This document shows positions 61,456 through 64,000 of a DNA stretch of 64,000 bases, piece by piece; the first letter of the stretch is position 1, and each line of letters opens with the position of its first letter. The notes under the pieces were generated by a model. The model was not told where the DNA came from. It was given only the letters and a program-made list of their open reading frames with translations, and searched no databases. Both the position numbers and the translations under genes were made by a program. This DNA is from Gibbula magus (Eukaryota > Mollusca > Gastropoda > Trochida > Trochidae): contig OW388291.1 of the NCBI GenBank assembly GCA_936450465.1, positions 37,920,656 through 37,984,655 on the forward strand, read 5' to 3'.

Positions 61456-61827
61456 TTATTACCCGAGGGAGTGTGTCATATGACTTTTACGAAACGAGTG
61501 TGAATTTTTGTATTTCCCGAGCGAGAGCGAGGGTTATACATAAATTTGCACGAGTTTCGTTAAAGTCATATGACACACTTTCGAGTGGAATAATTTCTTT
61601 ATTACTCATTTTATTCCATTTGATTCGCGAAAAAATAACCAGGAAACGGCCCACTTCTCTTGCGACGGAAAGCTACAGTGACGTCACGAACAATCGTTTT
61701 ATGACGTCACAGACGACAAAATACGGGAGGTCGCGGTTAAACAATGGTTGCTAGGCAAACGTGATATGTGCACATGTGCTCATATCAAATATATTAACTC
61801 GGTTATTTTCAACCATATGGGTAATAA
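61456..61827. mobile_element. 372 bp MITE-like element with hairpin and TGACGTCA pair
   Basis: Inverted ends TTATTACCC (61456-61464) and GGGTAATAA (61819-61827). Just inside is an imperfect palindrome, GAGTGTGTCATATGACTTTT against the complement of AAAGTCATATGACACACTTT (61469-61583). TGACGTCA occurs at 61679-61686 and 61702-61709. An X-box-like GGTTGCTAGGCAAAC follows at 61746. A 93-codon ORF inside is not supported. Confidence 0.65.
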
Positions 61828-62393
61828 ACATATTTATGAATGCATAAGAGAGGTAATATTGTGACATCGATTTCTTGGAAAGATGTGTGCGTGTTTGGTG
61901 AAATATATATATTATATATATATTTTATATTTTTATATACTCAATGTCACAGTTATTAATGTCATCCTTTTAAAATTAAGAAACTTAGCAAGGATGGATA
62001 TTATTCCCAATCTTCTTGCACTTGTACGGTGTCTAAGAAGACAGTAAGGAGAAATGAACATGTGGGTAGTTGCGACCAATGTTACACAAGCAATTATCAA
62101 TTAACCCGGTTATTGTTTACATTAATTGGTAGCGTCCCATACTGCCTACAGTCCCAATCTGCCTACAGCTTATAACAACATGTTAGGGTCCAGTGATCAG
62201 GAAGTCAGGGTAATATGCTGACCTGTTCTGTCTCTAAAAAATGAACTCAACCAAATTATCGGTTCCAGATATCTTTATTTCGTTTGCACTAGCTCAGGGG
62301 GTAACAATAACAAAGATACAAAACTGTGCTTTCATGTGGAGACATACACAGTAAATGTTTATGCTTGCAATATCATACATGTTATCCAGTCAT

Positions 62394-63740
62394 TTACTTT
62401 GCAAATTTGATCAAATGTCCGACGGCATCGAGGAATTCCAGTGGTGTTTTCCTGCCACTTTGAAGGTGTTCCTTCAACCTGTCAAGTCTGGCATCTAGTT
62501 CTCGGTAGACACGCTTACGTGTCTTTTGCTTGGCACCACAATCCATCTGAGAACGTTTTGCTTTGTTCACTGCTTCAATGTTCTTGATGCATGTCACAAA
62601 GAGAAAGATATTTGGATGGGCTTTGGCTATCACATTCTTCACCTTATTATGCCACCCTTCGAGGTGGTTATTTGTTCTTGGTCCAATGTTTCCGAACTGT
62701 GTCCAAATTCCCGCAGGAAACTGAGCATCGTAGTCCACCCATGTATTGGTCATGTAGTAGTTGAAGTTGTTGATCTTCTCTGATTCAGGGCCTTCATCCA
62801 TAGCTTCGATCCAAGTGTCCTGTACCATATCCAGTGGTAGGAGGGGGAGGGCAGCTGCTGTCCTGACATGAGTTTGCACTTGAGGGATTTCCTTGTACTC
62901 GGTGGTCAGCCCCTTGTCAGCCACATTTCGCCAGACAGCCTGCGTGAAATGAAAAAAACAACCACGCACCATACAATCTGGATACACCTCCTCGACTGCC
63001 CTGATGGCTGACGCCTCAAAGTCCGTCTGAATCTCCTCTGGTGCAAGCTCAGTAACTACTCTATCGCTAACGACGTCATTCAACAGTGTGAAGAACCTGA
63101 CATAGGTAGCCCTGGTACGGTTTGGAAGCAGCGCATACACACATGGGTACATGTCCCCATTCACCATGCAGTGTATCACATACAGCTGGTCCCATAGGGC
63201 TGGAGCAACATAAAAAGTTCCATCCATGTACCACTTATTGTCGTCGCCGTCGTTGATACACAAGAACTGCCGTCCGTCTTTGGTTTGAGTCCATGGTCCT
63301 TCTAGTTGAACATCAGCCAGAGTCGTGGGTAAGTTTGGTAGCACCTTGCTTCTGTGTCGGTAGAGGGAGGACTTCATACTGGCGAAGGATGCAACTGATG
63401 CTGGGTCAGCCGTATTGGCCAACTCATCCTCGTAGAGCTTCTGAATGGGTGTGACATCCTCTTGTACACGCTGTCGTAGCCTGCTCAGGAGTCGAATCTG
63501 GTCTTCTGATTCCAATGGGACGTGGTTGTGCTGCGTTGTGGACTTGATGAAATCTCCGGTTGTGGTACAGCGACCCTTGCATGCAGAATGCACGCACTTC
63601 CAGTGTGTTGTAGTCTGTCTTCTAACATATAGACGATAGCGGTATCCTTCGAAGAATACTTGCTGTCCTCCTGCTTGTGAAGTGATGTATTCAATACGCT
63701 GTATATTTGCCATTGTGAGATGGATGATGTTGGTTCCCAT
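62394..63740 (-). CDS. FLYWCH zinc finger / MULE-type transposase
   Basis: A single uninterrupted 448-codon ORF. Residues ~18-73 form a FLYWCH-type zinc finger (C49, C54, H71, H73; core WKCVHSACKGRCTTTG). Residues ~165-375 form a MULE transposase domain with the expected acidic triad: D173 in MDGTF, D240 in TDFEAS and E361 in HLEGWH, plus the family block GCFFHFTQAVWR. The family is DDE-type DNA transposase of Mutator-like elements, and many animal genomes hold related single-exon genes. The chosen ATG has A at -3 and G at +4, and an in-frame TAA lies 6 nt upstream, so the ORF is complete; M10 (MANIQ) is an alternative start. A possible AATAAA lies about 115 nt downstream (complement of 62274-62279). 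No terminal inverted repeat was identified, and the upstream end may lie beyond the window. It could be an intact transposon or a domesticated gene. Confidence 0.92.
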   Translation of the reverse strand: MGTNIIHLTMANIQRIEYITSQAGGQQVFFEGYRYRLYVRRQTTTHWKCVHSACKGRCTTTGDFIKSTTQHNHVPLESEDQIRLLSRLRQRVQEDVTPIQKLYEDELANTADPASVASFASMKSSLYRHRSKVLPNLPTTLADVQLEGPWTQTKDGRQFLCINDGDDNKWYMDGTFYVAPALWDQLYVIHCMVNGDMYPCVYALLPNRTRATYVRFFTLLNDVVSDRVVTELAPEEIQTDFEASAIRAVEEVYPDCMVRGCFFHFTQAVWRNVADKGLTTEYKEIPQVQTHVRTAAALPLLPLDMVQDTWIEAMDEGPESEKINNFNYYMTNTWVDYDAQFPAGIWTQFGNIGPRTNNHLEGWHNKVKNVIAKAHPNIFLFVTCIKNIEAVNKAKRSQMDCGAKQKTRKRVYRELDARLDRLKEHLQSGRKTPLEFLDAVGHLIKFAK

Positions 63741-64000
63741 CCTAATTTATCTTGAGCTAAATTAACTGAGTTGATATCATCTTCTCAATAATTTAAATAT
63801 TTCCATTATCTTAGACAGTTATGTTTAAGTAAAGAAAACATCTAAGTGCGAATATGCAGGGATTCATTTAATCCTGTTTTAATACTGTTTCTGTATGAGT
63901 GTATAGCTACATATAAGCTGTTAGTAAAATGGTAGATGCAATAATTTAGGTACTCTGATTATTTGTAAACAGGTTCACTGTATGAGTGAGACTCTGACAT

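Noticed and set aside
61473..61754. 93-codon ORF
   Set aside because: Lies wholly within a palindromic MITE-like element.
62130..62230. Terminal inverted repeat of the MULE element
   Set aside because: CATACTGCCTACAGTCCCAA looks like a possible end, but no inverted partner was found upstream of the ORF before the window ends.

Overview
This window is animal nuclear DNA: AT-rich, dominated by non-coding sequence and interspersed repeats, with coding exons separated by canonical GT..AG introns. Several repeats (tandem 145-177 bp cores ending in ACGG-type tetranucleotide runs, tRNA-derived SINEs, MITE-like inverted repeats) resemble those described in bivalve and other molluscs, so a mollusc is the most likely source. 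That assignment is inference.

Three coding systems can be supported. (1) The 5' half of CPSF2 (CPSF100, cleavage and polyadenylation specificity factor subunit 2) lies on the minus strand at 51986-59249. Eight coding exons give residues 1-324 with consistent phases, and a probable non-coding first exon lies near 60.8 kb. The C-terminal half was not found downstream. (2) A structurally complete DIRS-type tyrosine-recombinase retrotransposon lies on the minus strand at 16009-21206. It has 190 bp inverted terminal repeats, an internal complementary region made from both ends, a gag-like ORF, an RT/RNase H ORF, and a recombinase split by a frameshift. (3) An intact FLYWCH zinc finger plus MULE transposase ORF lies on the minus strand at 62394-63740.

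Region by region: 1-16.0 kb is non-coding, with two tandem-core repeat elements, a SINE and a 1.2 kb inverted-repeat element. 16.0-21.2 kb is the DIRS element. 21.2-51.9 kb has no recognisable gene. It carries minisatellites (25 bp and 37 bp), 145-177 bp tandem arrays, at least five DNA-transposon-like inverted-repeat elements and four SINE copies. 51.9-60.9 kb is CPSF2, whose introns hold two more SINE copies, a tandem-core repeat and a 1.37 kb TIR element. 61-62 kb holds a short GGGCCGA repeat and a MITE-like element. 62.3-63.75 kb is the MULE gene.

The most noteworthy observations are the complete DIRS end/ICR architecture, the lost 3' half of CPSF2, three unlike inverted-repeat elements that each carry a pair of TGACGTCA palindromes, and a tandem array enclosed by 54 bp inverted repeats. 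I found no clear evidence of a wholly new gene system.
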